Shown piece by piece: positions 1 through 8,845 of a DNA stretch of 64,000 nt. The stretch comes from Candidatus Brocadia sp. GTDB lineage: Bacteria > Planctomycetota > Brocadiia > Brocadiales > Brocadiaceae. The number at the start of each line of letters is the position of its first letter. The first letter of the stretch is position 1. The notes below the pieces were generated by a model that was not told the origin of the DNA, searched no databases, and worked only from the letters and a program-made list of their open reading frames with translations. The DNA is taken from the NCBI GenBank assembly GCA_021646415.1, contig SOEU01000002.1:248001-312000 (forward strand). The letters run 5' to 3'. Made by a program: the position numbers and the translations under genes.

Positions 1-792
<792 letters not shown>

Positions 793-1011
793 CTATCGAA
801 CAAACAACGGCAATAATAAAATATATCAAATTATATACTTTTTTGGCAACTTATAATTTTATCTGGCTTATTCTTGCCGGTGTTATTTTGTGATATGTCA
901 TTTGTTGTTGACTCATATAATAATAAGCCATACAATTAATTTAATAACACTTACATTGAAGATTAAAATGTGAAAACAAAAAATTTTTATGTCATTACAT
1001 ATTAAGTATTT

Positions 1012-1917
1012 ATGTTCATACCAAGTTATATAAATTTGTACAGGACGGGCAAACTTGATGAGAGGATTGTAAAGGCACGAAAATTATTAAAAGAGTGCCA
1101 GATATGTCCAAGACGATGCAAGGTCAACCGACTTGAAAATAAATTGGGGGTGTGTAAGGTAGGTAAATTGATGAAGGTTTCAAGTTATAACCCGCACTTT
1201 GGTGAAGAATCACCATTGGTCGGTACACATGGTTCCGGAACTATCTTTATTACCTCGTGCAGTCTAGGCTGCGTATTTTGTCAAAATTACGATATCAGCC
1301 ATCTCGGAGAAGGATATGAAGTTTCTTTTGAGCGATTCGCACAAATGATGGTCGAATTACAAAATATGGGCTGCCATAATATTAATTTTGTCACGCCCAC
1401 CCATGTCGTACCTCAGATACTCGAAGCGCTTCCCATTGCCATCAGGGACGGTTTGAACATACCCTTAGTTTATAACACCGGCGGGTATGATCTTGTGGAG
1501 ACCTTGCAACTCTTGGAAGGGGTCTTCGATATCTATATGCCCGATTTCAAGTTTTCCGACAACGATGTTGCAGCCAAATTTTGCAAGGCCGGAGACTATC
1601 CACAGGTGGCCATGAAAGCAATTAAGGAGATGCATAAGCAGGTAGGCGACCTTGTTGTAAACGACCGCGGTATTGCAGAGAGGGGGCTCATTGTCCGGCA
1701 TCTTGTTATGCCCAATGGATTGGCCGGGACGCACAAGGTCATGCAGTTCCTGGCCAAAGAAATTTCGCTAAATACCTATGTAAATATAATGGATCAATAT
1801 CATCCCTATGGTATTGCCCACAAATATCCGGAGATCAATCGGCGTATCAGCTTTGATGAATTCGGGGATGCCCTTCAAATAGCACAAGAAGAAGGTATCA
1901 CCAGGTTAGCCGATTAA
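1012..1917 (+). CDS. radical SAM protein, PflA-like (PflX / COG1313 type)
   Basis: The 301-residue protein carries the radical SAM motif CSLGCVFC, with Cys83, Cys87 and Cys90 placed to bind a 4Fe-4S cluster that cleaves S-adenosylmethionine. An N-terminal Cys set (residues 29, 32, 36 and 48, CQICPRRCKVNR...GVC) is typical of the COG1313 proteins annotated as pyruvate formate-lyase activating enzyme-like, which may bind a second metal site. Conserved downstream blocks include NFVTPTH, YNTGGYD and DIYMPDFKF. No glycyl radical enzyme partner is seen nearby, so the substrate is unknown. The ATG follows an AT-rich leader without a strong Shine-Dalgarno sequence. Family certain, function unknown. 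Confidence 0.9.
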   Translation: MFIPSYINLYRTGKLDERIVKARKLLKECQICPRRCKVNRLENKLGVCKVGKLMKVSSYNPHFGEESPLVGTHGSGTIFITSCSLGCVFCQNYDISHLGEGYEVSFERFAQMMVELQNMGCHNINFVTPTHVVPQILEALPIAIRDGLNIPLVYNTGGYDLVETLQLLEGVFDIYMPDFKFSDNDVAAKFCKAGDYPQVAMKAIKEMHKQVGDLVVNDRGIAERGLIVRHLVMPNGLAGTHKVMQFLAKEISLNTYVNIMDQYHPYGIAHKYPEINRRISFDEFGDALQIAQEEGITRLAD

Positions 1918-2075
1918 GCTGCTTCATAGCATTATTGCAAAAACATCTTTTTGAAATTATTTAGCTTGCTTGTTTCAGTTGACAGTTGACGGTAAGCAGT
2001 AGGCAAGCTGCAGATATTATACCTCAATTTTGATTTTTACTCTGTAATTTTTGACTTTTTATCCTTGAGTTTTGA

Positions 2076-3320
2076 TTGCTACATATAACGGATAGTTACG
2101 ATTTTATTGTTATTGGTGGTGGCCCTGCAGGGATGATGGCCGCTGGCCGTGCCGGAGAACGGGGGAAAAAGGTCATCCTCCTTGAAAAAAAGGACCACTT
2201 GGGCAAAAAACTCCTCATATGCGCTTCAGGGAGATGCAATGTAACGAATACAGCTCCGCTAGATGTACTCATAAATGCATACGGAAGAGGCGGGCATTTC
2301 CTCCGTACGGCATTGGAAACATTTGATAATGAAAAATTACGTTTATTCCTTCTATCGTACGATGTAGAAACGGTTGTGGAAAATAAGGGCAGGGTCTTTC
2401 CGAAAAGCCAGAAGGCAGATTCAATCCTGAAGGTGCTTGAGGGCTACCTGTATGACCACCAGGTAAAAATACAAACCAATTCGCACGTTTTACGTCTCAA
2501 TACAGAAAATAATCATGTACTCGGGGTAGAAACCAGTCAAGGAAATGTTTTGGGACGAAATGTTCTCATTGCAACGGGAGGTCTTAGTTATCCCGCCACA
2601 GGCAGTACTGGAGATGGTTATAAGTTGGCCTCTTCTGCTGGCCACACAATTTGTCCAACATATCCCGCCATCGTTGCCTTCGAGACGGAAGAAACCTGGG
2701 TAAAATTCTTGCAGGGAACCCCCATTAAAAATATAAACATTGCAGCTTATCAACGAGGCAAAAAAATTATGGAACACTTTGGGGAATCTCTTTTTACCCA
2801 TTACGGTATCTCCGGGCCGAGTATCCTGGATATGAGCAAACGCATTGTCGAGTGTCTACCCAATGGGATTGTACAAATACACATAGACTTTAAACCCCAT
2901 CACTCGTCTGAAGAACTTGATAAAATCCTCATAAATCAGATCAAACGACACGGCAGCAAGGTCATTAAATCCTGCCTGACCTTTTTTATTCCAGAGAAAT
3001 TAGTCCCTATTCTATTGAACCTTTGTAACATTGAATCTCACAAAAAGGTGTCTCAAATAACTACGCCTGAAAGAAAGAAGATACTGAAACAACTCAAGGG
3101 ACTTCATCTCACACTAATACGTCATCGTCCTATCGAAGAGGCCATTGTTACAGCAGGGGGTGTAAGTCTGAATGAAGTTGATGCGAAGACGATGAAATCA
3201 AAACTCCTGGAAGGGCTATATTTTGCTGGTGAAGTGCTGAATGTTGATGGTCCCACAGGGGGGTTTAATCTCCAGGCGGCATTTTCCACCGGATATCTTG
3301 CCGGAAATTCCATTGATTAA
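2076..3320 (+). CDS. FAD-dependent oxidoreductase, HI0933/BaiN (YhiN) family
   Basis: This 414-residue flavoprotein begins with a Rossmann dinucleotide-binding motif (IVIGGGPAGMMAAGRAG, about residues 11-27) and the family signature KLLICASGRCNVTN. It ends with GLYFAGEVLNVDGPTGGFNLQAAFSTG, the conserved C-terminal FAD contact of the HI0933 family. Members such as BaiN are proposed to act on unsaturated bile-acid-like substrates, but most have no defined reaction, and that role should not be carried over here. The first usable start is TTG at 2076; no later ATG lies before the FAD motif, so the TTG is accepted. Length is normal for the family. The gene stands alone, 158 bp after the radical SAM gene. 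Confidence 0.9.
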   Translation: MLHITDSYDFIVIGGGPAGMMAAGRAGERGKKVILLEKKDHLGKKLLICASGRCNVTNTAPLDVLINAYGRGGHFLRTALETFDNEKLRLFLLSYDVETVVENKGRVFPKSQKADSILKVLEGYLYDHQVKIQTNSHVLRLNTENNHVLGVETSQGNVLGRNVLIATGGLSYPATGSTGDGYKLASSAGHTICPTYPAIVAFETEETWVKFLQGTPIKNINIAAYQRGKKIMEHFGESLFTHYGISGPSILDMSKRIVECLPNGIVQIHIDFKPHHSSEELDKILINQIKRHGSKVIKSCLTFFIPEKLVPILLNLCNIESHKKVSQITTPERKKILKQLKGLHLTLIRHRPIEEAIVTAGGVSLNEVDAKTMKSKLLEGLYFAGEVLNVDGPTGGFNLQAAFSTGYLAGNSID

Positions 3321-3387
3321 AATTTAGGGTATACATTCATGAGCCATAATAGCTCACAAAAGGGTATGAAAATATATCATCCTCACT

Positions 3388-3450
3388 TAACTCCTCTCAT
3401 CGTTCGATTGAGTGTTCGTCTGAGTTCACGCCGAAGACTCACGACGAAGT
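3388..3450. repeat. dispersed palindromic repeat, copy 1 of 2
   Basis: The segment TTCGTCTGAGTTCACGCC followed by GAAGACTCAC recurs at 17801-17828, with weaker flanking similarity (a GTTCG-containing left arm). It resembles the widely scattered intergenic repeats that carry GTTCG and ACTCACCATGAAC arms. No coding function is likely. Confidence 0.6.
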
Positions 3451-3484
3451 CAAAAGAGGGAAAATTCCTTCGCCCTTTGTTGGA

Positions 3485-3520
3485 AAGGGTAAGGGTAAGG
3501 GTAAGGGTAAGGGTAAGGGT
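3485..3520 (+). repeat. simple tandem repeat (AAGGGT)6
   Basis: Six perfect AAGGGT units, followed by a GAGGGG run. The G-triplets spaced by TAA could form a G-quadruplex on the plus strand. The unit is not the TTAGGG telomere unit in any rotation. It lies just upstream of the FEN-1 remnant. Confidence 0.85.
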
Positions 3521-3555
3521 GAGGGGTATTTTCGTGCCAATTACAGGTGATTTAT

Positions 3556-3729
3556 ATGGGTGTAAAATTTACCCCTATCATTTTGAAAAAAGAGATACAT
3601 CTCGATGATTTGGGTGGAAAGGTTTTGGCCGTTGATGGGAATGGGTTATATAAATTTCTTTGCAAAGAAAGGGATTTCTCACCTGAAAGGGTGAAGATGA
3701 TAATAGAACGGATGAAAGTTGAAAGATAA
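3556..3729 (+). pseudogene. flap endonuclease FEN-1 remnant with large internal deletion
   Basis: The 57-residue frame from the ATG at 3556 starts MGVKFTPIILKKEIHLDDL and continues GGKVLAVDGNGLYKFL. This matches the N-terminal end of archaeal/eukaryotic-type FEN-1, including the catalytic-metal Asp in the AVD block. It then jumps directly to CKERDFSPERVKMIIERMK, which matches the FEN-1 region near the C-terminus (family pattern FLCEEHDFSRERVEKALEKL). About 250-280 residues are missing. The junction lies at a shared Phe-Leu, consistent with an in-frame deletion between short identical sequences. The nuclease core and most active-site acidic residues are gone, so it cannot be an active flap nuclease. 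A GTG at 3547 is an alternative start. Whether the small frame is still translated is unknown. Confidence 0.75.
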
Positions 3730-3784
3730 ACAAAACGAAAGGGGTTTAAAGTAATTTTGCTGGATTGATTAAGCGAATCCAGCC

Positions 3785-4537
3785 TTAGCAGATATTTACC
3801 ATTTTTCTATCAAATCCATTCGTTAATCTCCGAATAATATCATCAGTAAAATCTTTATCAAGCCATTTATCCAAGTGCATGCGTTTGTATATTCTGAGGG
3901 TCTTTGAGGCATAGTTCATTCTATCAATAATAACACTGTCAACATGAGGGCTTATTTCCCTTGAAAGTGTTTCAGGATTCATAGGCAGCACGGGACCTAT
4001 AAAAGCATAGGTCTTTATCCCATTCTTATGGAGTGTTTTCAAGGTATTGATTCTTGCCATGACCGATGGGGCATGTGGCTCAAAGACTTTTCTTATCTCT
4101 TCATCATCAGTTGTGATGGTAAGACCAACTTCTATGTCCTTAAATTTCTTAATCAGGTCCATGTCCCTCAGAACAAGAGGGGATTTCGTGAGTATATCCA
4201 CAGGGAACTGGTATTGTAAAAGGACTTCAAGGCACTGCCTTGTAATTTTATACTTTGACTCGAGGGGTTGGTAAGGGTCTGTTACTGAACTAATTATGAT
4301 ACGGCCACGCGCCATCCTCTTGAGTTGTCTTTGGAGAATTTCCGGGGCATTAATCTTGACATCCACAAAGCTTCCCCATGCTTCTGTATGACCCGTGTAT
4401 CTCTTCATAAATGTTGCATAACAGTACCGGCAGCCGTGGGCACAACCTACATAAGGATTAATGCAATAGTCAGCGCCAGGGATTCCTGATTTAGTGAGGA
4501 TAGATTTAACCTTTATTTCCCGAACGTTTAAACTCAT
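3785..4537 (-). CDS. radical SAM protein, SPL/SplB-like family (COG1533)
   Basis: The protein of 250 residues has the radical SAM motif CAHGCRYC with Cys32, Cys36 and Cys39, preceded by YCINPYVGC, which is diagnostic for COG1533 (spore photoproduct lyase-related) proteins. It also has the downstream blocks ISSVTDPYQPLE and ITKSPLVLRD-like (ILTKSPLVLRD). Members outside spore formers have no established reaction, although the family name suggests DNA repair. This copy is shorter than true spore photoproduct lyase, so it is called only by family. It faces the OYE gene head to head, with about 70 bp of shared promoter space. It sits near other DNA-repair-like genes (SfsA, FEN remnant, LigD phosphoesterase, Hel308), which is suggestive but not proof. 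Confidence 0.88.
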   Translation of the reverse strand: MSLNVREIKVKSILTKSGIPGADYCINPYVGCAHGCRYCYATFMKRYTGHTEAWGSFVDVKINAPEILQRQLKRMARGRIIISSVTDPYQPLESKYKITRQCLEVLLQYQFPVDILTKSPLVLRDMDLIKKFKDIEVGLTITTDDEEIRKVFEPHAPSVMARINTLKTLHKNGIKTYAFIGPVLPMNPETLSREISPHVDSVIIDRMNYASKTLRIYKRMHLDKWLDKDFTDDIIRRLTNGFDRKMVNIC

Positions 4538-4606
4538 AATAAGTTTTATGGGAAAATATTTTCCGATATGATACTTTTATAGTATTTTAACATGGAAGGG
4601 AAAACA

Positions 4607-5710
4607 ATGAGTGAACTTTTTCAAAAAGCTAATATTGGGAAGATGGAGTTAAGAAATCGATTCGTAAGGGCTGCCACCTGGGAAGGCATGGCAGGAGAAA
4701 ACGGTGAGGTTACAGAACCTCTCATGGGAATTTACCGGGAGCTGGCAAAGGGGGGGGTTGGCCTTATCCTGACAGGGTATGCCTATGTCAGCAAAAGAGG
4801 AAAGGCAAATCCTGGTATGCTTGGCGCCTATGACGATAGCTTAATTTCAGGACTTAAACGCCTTGCTGATGCCGTTCATAAAGAAAACGGTAAGGTTGCG
4901 TTACAGATTGCCCATGGAGGCTCACAGATCCAAATTCATACAGACACTCCATCCGAAGCCCCTTTTGCAATCAGAGAGAGGACAACGGGAAATACGCCGG
5001 TTGAAATGACCGTTCAAGACATACAAAGAGTTATTGGGGAATTTGCACAAGCAGCAAGAAGGGCTAAAGAAGCGGGGTTTGACGGCATACAGATACATGC
5101 TGCGCACGGGTTCCTGCTTTCTCAATTTCTCTCACCGTACTCGAACAGAAGAACTGACAAATATGGTGGCCATATTGAAAACAGGGCCAGGATAATCTTT
5201 GAGATATATGATGCGATAAGAAGAAACGTGGGCAATGATTATCCGGTACTGATAAAGATAAATGCATCTGATTTTGATGACGGGGTAGGGCTTACCCCGG
5301 AAGACTCTTTATGGGTTTGTAGAAAATTATCAGATATGGGGATTGATGCCATCGAATTAAGCGGAGGAATACTTGCATCCGGTGAGTTTATCCCTTCAAG
5401 GTCTGCGATTAACAGTCCGGATAAGGAGGCGTATTTCAAAGAATACGCAAGGCAGTTCAGACCACACCTGAAGTGCCCCTTGATATTGGTGGGCGGACTT
5501 CGTTCTTTAGGGGTAATGGAAGCGATGTATCGTGAAGGTTTGGTACAATTTTTCAGTCTTTCCAGGCCCTTTATATCAGAACCCCATCTCATAAAGAGGT
5601 GGCAATCGGGTAATAAAGAAAGGGCCAGGTGTATATCGTGTAATAAATGCTTCATGACCGCATCCCGGGAAGGCAGGCTTTACTGTGTAAGTTTTAAATC
5701 TCCCCTCTAA
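4607..5710 (+). CDS. NADH:flavin oxidoreductase / old yellow enzyme family
   Basis: The 367-residue protein matches the FMN-dependent TIM-barrel family: LFQKANIGKMELRNRFVRAATWEG at the start, QIAHGG, FDGIQIHAAHGFLLSQFLSPYSNRRTDKYGG with the His-His-type substrate-binding region, and the FMN phosphate region LILVGGLRS. The C-terminus carries CISCNKCF and a further Cys, a short Cys motif often seen in this clade, but there is no long Fe-S/FAD extension like that of dienoyl-CoA reductase. The ATG at 4607 is chosen over the one at 4592 because GGAAGGG at 4594-4600 lies 6 nt before it. The substrate is unknown. The reading frame ends inside the hairpin at 5702-5719. Confidence 0.9.
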   Translation: MSELFQKANIGKMELRNRFVRAATWEGMAGENGEVTEPLMGIYRELAKGGVGLILTGYAYVSKRGKANPGMLGAYDDSLISGLKRLADAVHKENGKVALQIAHGGSQIQIHTDTPSEAPFAIRERTTGNTPVEMTVQDIQRVIGEFAQAARRAKEAGFDGIQIHAAHGFLLSQFLSPYSNRRTDKYGGHIENRARIIFEIYDAIRRNVGNDYPVLIKINASDFDDGVGLTPEDSLWVCRKLSDMGIDAIELSGGILASGEFIPSRSAINSPDKEAYFKEYARQFRPHLKCPLILVGGLRSLGVMEAMYREGLVQFFSLSRPFISEPHLIKRWQSGNKERARCISCNKCFMTASREGRLYCVSFKSPL

Positions 5711-5719
5711 AAAGAGGGG
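5702..5719 (+). terminator. short GC-rich hairpin at the end of the OYE gene
   Basis: CCCCTCT and AGAGGGG form a 7-bp stem that contains the stop codon of the OYE gene. A G-rich run, not a T tract, follows, so it could be a REP-like hairpin rather than an intrinsic terminator. Confidence 0.4.
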
Positions 5720-5769
5720 TTGGGGGGTATGTGATAATGCACGCAACACGTCCCTTAATCCTTCTAACT

Positions 5770-5870
5770 GAAGGGAAACCATCTGTCCCCCGCTGGCGGG
5801 GGTGAAGGGGGTGGCCTGCTGTGGTAAAAATTTGCATTTAAAAGTTGCCGAAGGCCTAATTAAATGATTA
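5770..5870 (+). repeat. dispersed ~100-bp repeat, copy A
   Basis: The segment runs from GAAGGG through CCCCCGCTGGCGGGGGTGAA to AAAAGTTGCCGAAGGCCTAA and AATGATT. The same order of blocks is present in reverse orientation at 53987-54090. A partial copy with only the last block is at 18571-18597. No reading frame is conserved. It is most likely a small non-coding mobile or palindromic element. Confidence 0.7.
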
Positions 5871-5903
5871 AGAATTTCAAAGATTGTATCGTAGCATACC
5901 AGA

Positions 5904-5980
5904 CACCCCCCTGAATCCCCATTTTCTAAGGGGGACTCGAGGAAATCCCCCTTAATAAAGGGGGCGAGGGGGTTGTTTTT
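5904..5980. repeat. C-rich/G-rich palindromic intergenic repeat
   Basis: Nested inverted repeats with a core CCCCC TTAATAAA GGGGG (5947-5964) and outer ACCCCC/GGGGGTT arms. Similar C-run/G-run hairpins are at 41352-41391 and, inside a gene, at 58237-58274. This and the neighbouring repeat fill most of the 340 bp between the OYE and sfsA genes. Confidence 0.65.
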
Positions 5981-6052
5981 AACCCGCATTTGCTGTGTAT
6001 CTAAAGAGTCGCTGCCAAAGGCAACCTAATTAATCTGTGGCAGTTGCAATTT

Positions 6053-6784
6053 ATGATAGAAATATACCGTTACAATGCCTTACAATCAGGTGTCTTCTTA
6101 AGGAGATACAAACGATTCCTTGTCGATGTGGAATTACCTGATAGACGGATTGTAACAGCATTCTGCCCCAATTCAGGAAGCATGAAGGGATGCTCGGACA
6201 CTGGCACTTCTGTAATGCTTTCATATCATGAATTCTCAAAGAGAAAGACCCTCTATACCCTTGAAATGGTCAAGGCCGATGGGATGTGGGTGGGAGTAAA
6301 TACATTACTGACCAATGACCTTGCCCATCGTTTGATCGAATTAAAATTAATCCATGAATTAAGCCCTTATAAGGTCATCAAAAGGGAAGCAACTTTTGGT
6401 AATTCAAGACTGGATTTCCTTCTTTCAAATGGGAAAAGGGAATGTTTCGTGGAGGTTAAAAACGTCACATTAAAAGATGGTCATGCTGCGAAGTTTCCTG
6501 ATGCCGTTACCGTTCGCGGCAGAAAACACCTCAATTCCCTGATGAATGCTATTGAAATGGGATACAATGCATGTATGCTTTATATCGTCCAGAGATCTGA
6601 TTGTGACTGTTTTGCACCGGCGGAAGAGATAGACCCCGAATATGTAAAAACGTTAAAAGTAGCTATGATGACTGGCGTAAAAGTCTTTGCATTCAAGTTT
6701 GATATAAGGCCAGAAGGCATATATTTTTTAGAAAGACTTCCGCTTCATAACAGTATATTGCCTGATCAGAAAAATCATTCGTAA
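6053..6784 (+). CDS. sfsA: SfsA family DNA/RNA nuclease-like protein
   Basis: SfsA proteins contain an OB-like N-terminal region and a PD-(D/E)XK-type nuclease core; the E. coli name comes from sugar fermentation stimulation. The 243-residue sequence has the family blocks LRRYKRFLVDVELPD, the hallmark FCPNSGSMKGC, and the core RLDFLL...ECFVEVKNVTL, with the Asp and the Glu-Lys pair of the nuclease fold, then FPDAVTVRGRKHLNSL. The ATG at 6053 is preferred to the TTG at 6044, although neither has a clear ribosome binding site. Length is normal for the family. It lies between repeat elements and a broken peptidase gene and shows no operon partner. Confidence 0.92.
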   Translation: MIEIYRYNALQSGVFLRRYKRFLVDVELPDRRIVTAFCPNSGSMKGCSDTGTSVMLSYHEFSKRKTLYTLEMVKADGMWVGVNTLLTNDLAHRLIELKLIHELSPYKVIKREATFGNSRLDFLLSNGKRECFVEVKNVTLKDGHAAKFPDAVTVRGRKHLNSLMNAIEMGYNACMLYIVQRSDCDCFAPAEEIDPEYVKTLKVAMMTGVKVFAFKFDIRPEGIYFLERLPLHNSILPDQKNHS

Positions 6785-6852
6785 ATTAGTGTAAACTGTG
6801 TTAGTGGTTACCTGCGTTTTGGAGGTGTATTCAAAAAGGGAGGCAAAAAGCG

Positions 6853-7758
6853 TTGTCATCCGATATTCACAAAGTGCTTTCAGAAGTGAGCAAGGAACGG
6901 ATTCAAGGGTACGTCCATGCCATGGAAGGATTGCGTCATGCATGGGAGAATTATGATGCCTTAGAGGAAAGAGCTAAATTTATAGAAGAAACCTTTCGCT
7001 CCTTTAACCTCAAAGTGGAGAACCAGGATGTGCCGTTCTATGGAAGGAGATTTCGAAATATCATTGGTTCCGTAGAAGGAAGTGATGGAGAAAAGGAATG
7101 TATTTTTTAGGTGCCCACTACGATGCTGCATGGAAAAGCCCGGGTGGTGATGACAACGTCAGCGGTGTGGCCGTGCTCCTTGAGGCAGCAGGGATTTTGA
7201 GCAGGCAGAGACTCAACAGAGCTGTCCAATGTGTCGCCTTTACCCTTTGAAGAACCCCAACTACAGACCTTCAGATTTCGGATCGGTAGCAATCATTTTG
7301 TAAAAGAGGCAAAAAGATGGAAAAGGAAATACGCGGCTGTCCTCATCCTTGAGTGTGTTGGATATACCAATAAAGCACCGGGAAGTCAGGATATCCCACC
7401 ATTGGTGAAGATTCCTGTACCTGAAAGAGGCGATTTTCTCGGTGTTGTTGCAAATTATAGGTCTAAGTCTCTTATGAATGCCTTCCACCGTATAACGAAT
7501 GAATATGTCCCTGAACTCTATATTGTATCATATAAGGTGCCGTTATCAGGTTATATTATCCCACAAACACGGTGGAGTGACCATGCCTCCTTCTGGAATC
7601 GCGGATACCCAGCCCTTATGTTGACTGATACGGCCATGTTCAGAAATCCTTACTATCATACCCCGTACGATAACTACGAAAAACTTGATTTTACCTTTAT
7701 GGTAAATGTAACAAAGGCCGTCGTCAGTGTTATTCTGAATCTTGATAGATTTGTCTAA
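6853..7758 (+). pseudogene. M28 family zinc aminopeptidase, disrupted by two frameshifts
   Basis: Three frames together give one M28-like peptidase of about 300 residues. The first frame starts at TTG 6853, 9 nt after the ribosome binding site AGGGAGG, and stops at 7110. The next frame (from about 7100) gives FLGAHYDAAWKSPGGDDNVSGV, with the His and Asp zinc ligands of M28. The third frame (about 7235-7758) gives EEPQ..., the YYHTPYDNYEKLDF block with the last zinc-binding His, and the C-terminus. The first break is a run of six T at about 7102 where seven would restore the frame; the second is one extra T in CTTTG at about 7248. Both are single-base homopolymer changes, so a sequencing error is possible. 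If real, the enzyme is lost. Confidence 0.8.
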
Positions 7759-7809
7759 AAGATTATTTTTTAGCAGTAGTGTCCGGTTAGAAATTTGCAT
7801 GAGCGGTTT

Positions 7810-7848
7810 TTGTCATACCCGAACGCTTTTATCGGGTATCCAGAATCA
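7810..7848. repeat. REP-like palindrome
   Basis: TGTCATACCCGA and TCGGGTATCCAG form an inverted repeat around 7815-7839. It belongs to the same class as the elements at 46536-46562 and 63260-63324 (TGTCAT...CC and GG...ATCCAG patterns). Confidence 0.6.
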
Positions 7849-7984
7849 CGTTTAACCTGTTAAATTGTCTTTTATTTAGTGGGAACATTCTCGGACAACC
7901 TGTCAAGATGTAACCCTTTTTCTTTTTGTTAACAACGTCATCCAAATAATTTGCTTGTTCATGATTGCATCAAGTTCCACCAAG

Positions 7985-8052
7985 AACGATAAAGCTGTGC
8001 GGCGCAAACGAAGCGCAGCGTAGTTTGCGTCCGAACGAGCGCCTTGTTAGGC
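7985..8052 (-). other. attC-like recombination site at the cassette 3' end
   Basis: Read on the minus strand, the site begins with the R''-type box GCCTAAC, which contains the TAA stop codon of the cassette gene. It continues through GGACGCAAAC and its near-perfect complement GTTTGCGCC, with one unpaired base (the extra A) in the first arm, and ends at ATCG|TT near 7987. The single extrahelical base in an imperfect stem is a known attC feature. The final R' box is not GTTAGGC but GTTCTTG, as expected if the cassette recombined into a non-integron site. No integrase gene is in the window. A fold of the bottom strand would test this. Confidence 0.65.
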
Positions 8053-8820
8053 GGGTTCATTCCAATGCTTCATGTACAGAGAGCCGAATTCAACGACAGC
8101 CAATCCATCGCACAACAACTGCGGGTGGAATAAGACCGGCTCAGAGGGTTCTCCTTCAAAAGAGTGCAGAAACATAAAAGATGGTCTCCCTATTTTTTCT
8201 TGTTCTTCATAGAGATCATCAAGTTTTTCCCATTCCATGGCCTTTATCAGTTCCATTTTCTTACTTTCAAGCTCGTTGTAACGCACGCCCTCTTCTTCAG
8301 TGAATTCTGCTGGAGGAATATACAGAGGGATTCTGTGAGCCAAGGCGTCTCGATAAGACTTTAGGTATTTCTCATGCCAGTCTGTAATTGTTTCAGAAGC
8401 AAGATAGTCACGAAGCGGTTTAGGGAAATGCTTGCTTGTGCTCTCGCGAAACATACCGACTCCATGTTTTCCACCAACATCGGCTAACAAATCATGCCGA
8501 TATACAAAGGACCAAGCCCAATTATCAAAAATACCATAGAGATTCATGACATAGGCGTGCAGGTTTATCTGGACATCATGAACTACATCTCTGTGGAGTG
8601 GTTTGCTGGCAGTGAGGGGAAATTCATTAAATATATTTTTTAGACATCTCTTTAGGAGGTTCAATCTTCGCGCCGCGCCATACAATAGATGCTCTTTCAC
8701 GCCTGCATGGCCTGTTTCTTGTCCAGCCAATACGGTTTGTAACATTAGTTCTTGAAGGCTCCGGCGTACTCTCGTGTACTCTGCCTCAAATTTGCCAATC
8801 TGCTCATGCGTGTAGCTCAT
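8047..8820 (-). CDS. integron-cassette-borne protein of unknown function, possible HEPN-like motif
   Basis: The 257-residue product is not one I recognise. It is predicted to be largely helical. The segment SYRDALAHRIPLY contains R-x4-H, a pattern used by HEPN RNases, but a single match to so short a pattern is weak evidence. A charged segment follows (EEEGVRYNELESKKMELIKAMEWEKLDDLYEEQEK). The gene fits a gene-cassette layout exactly. GTTAGGC (8839-8845, minus strand) lies 18 nt before its ATG. Its TAA stop lies inside GCCTAAC at the other end, followed by an attC-like palindrome. No promoter is seen inside the cassette, as is usual for cassettes. Neighbouring genes give no clue to function. 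Confidence 0.8.
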   Translation of the reverse strand: MSYTHEQIGKFEAEYTRVRRSLQELMLQTVLAGQETGHAGVKEHLLYGAARRLNLLKRCLKNIFNEFPLTASKPLHRDVVHDVQINLHAYVMNLYGIFDNWAWSFVYRHDLLADVGGKHGVGMFRESTSKHFPKPLRDYLASETITDWHEKYLKSYRDALAHRIPLYIPPAEFTEEEGVRYNELESKKMELIKAMEWEKLDDLYEEQEKIGRPSFMFLHSFEGEPSEPVLFHPQLLCDGLAVVEFGSLYMKHWNEPA

Positions 8821-8838
8821 GGGAATTCTCTATCTCCC

Positions 8839-8845
8839 GCCTAAC
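8839..8845 (-). other. cassette boundary box GTTAGGC (R'-type)
   Basis: On the minus strand GTTAGGC stands 18 nt upstream of the cassette gene ATG. This is the sequence and position expected for the 5' end of an integrated gene cassette, with crossover between the G and the first T. Confidence 0.65.

Noticed and set aside
3485-3520. Telomere-type repeat
   Set aside because: The unit is AAGGGT, which is not a rotation of TTAGGG or its complement.
3339-3608. Forward frame covering the AAGGGT tract
   Set aside because: Its sequence is repeat-derived (VRVRVRVRV) and lies over dispersed repeats; not a gene.
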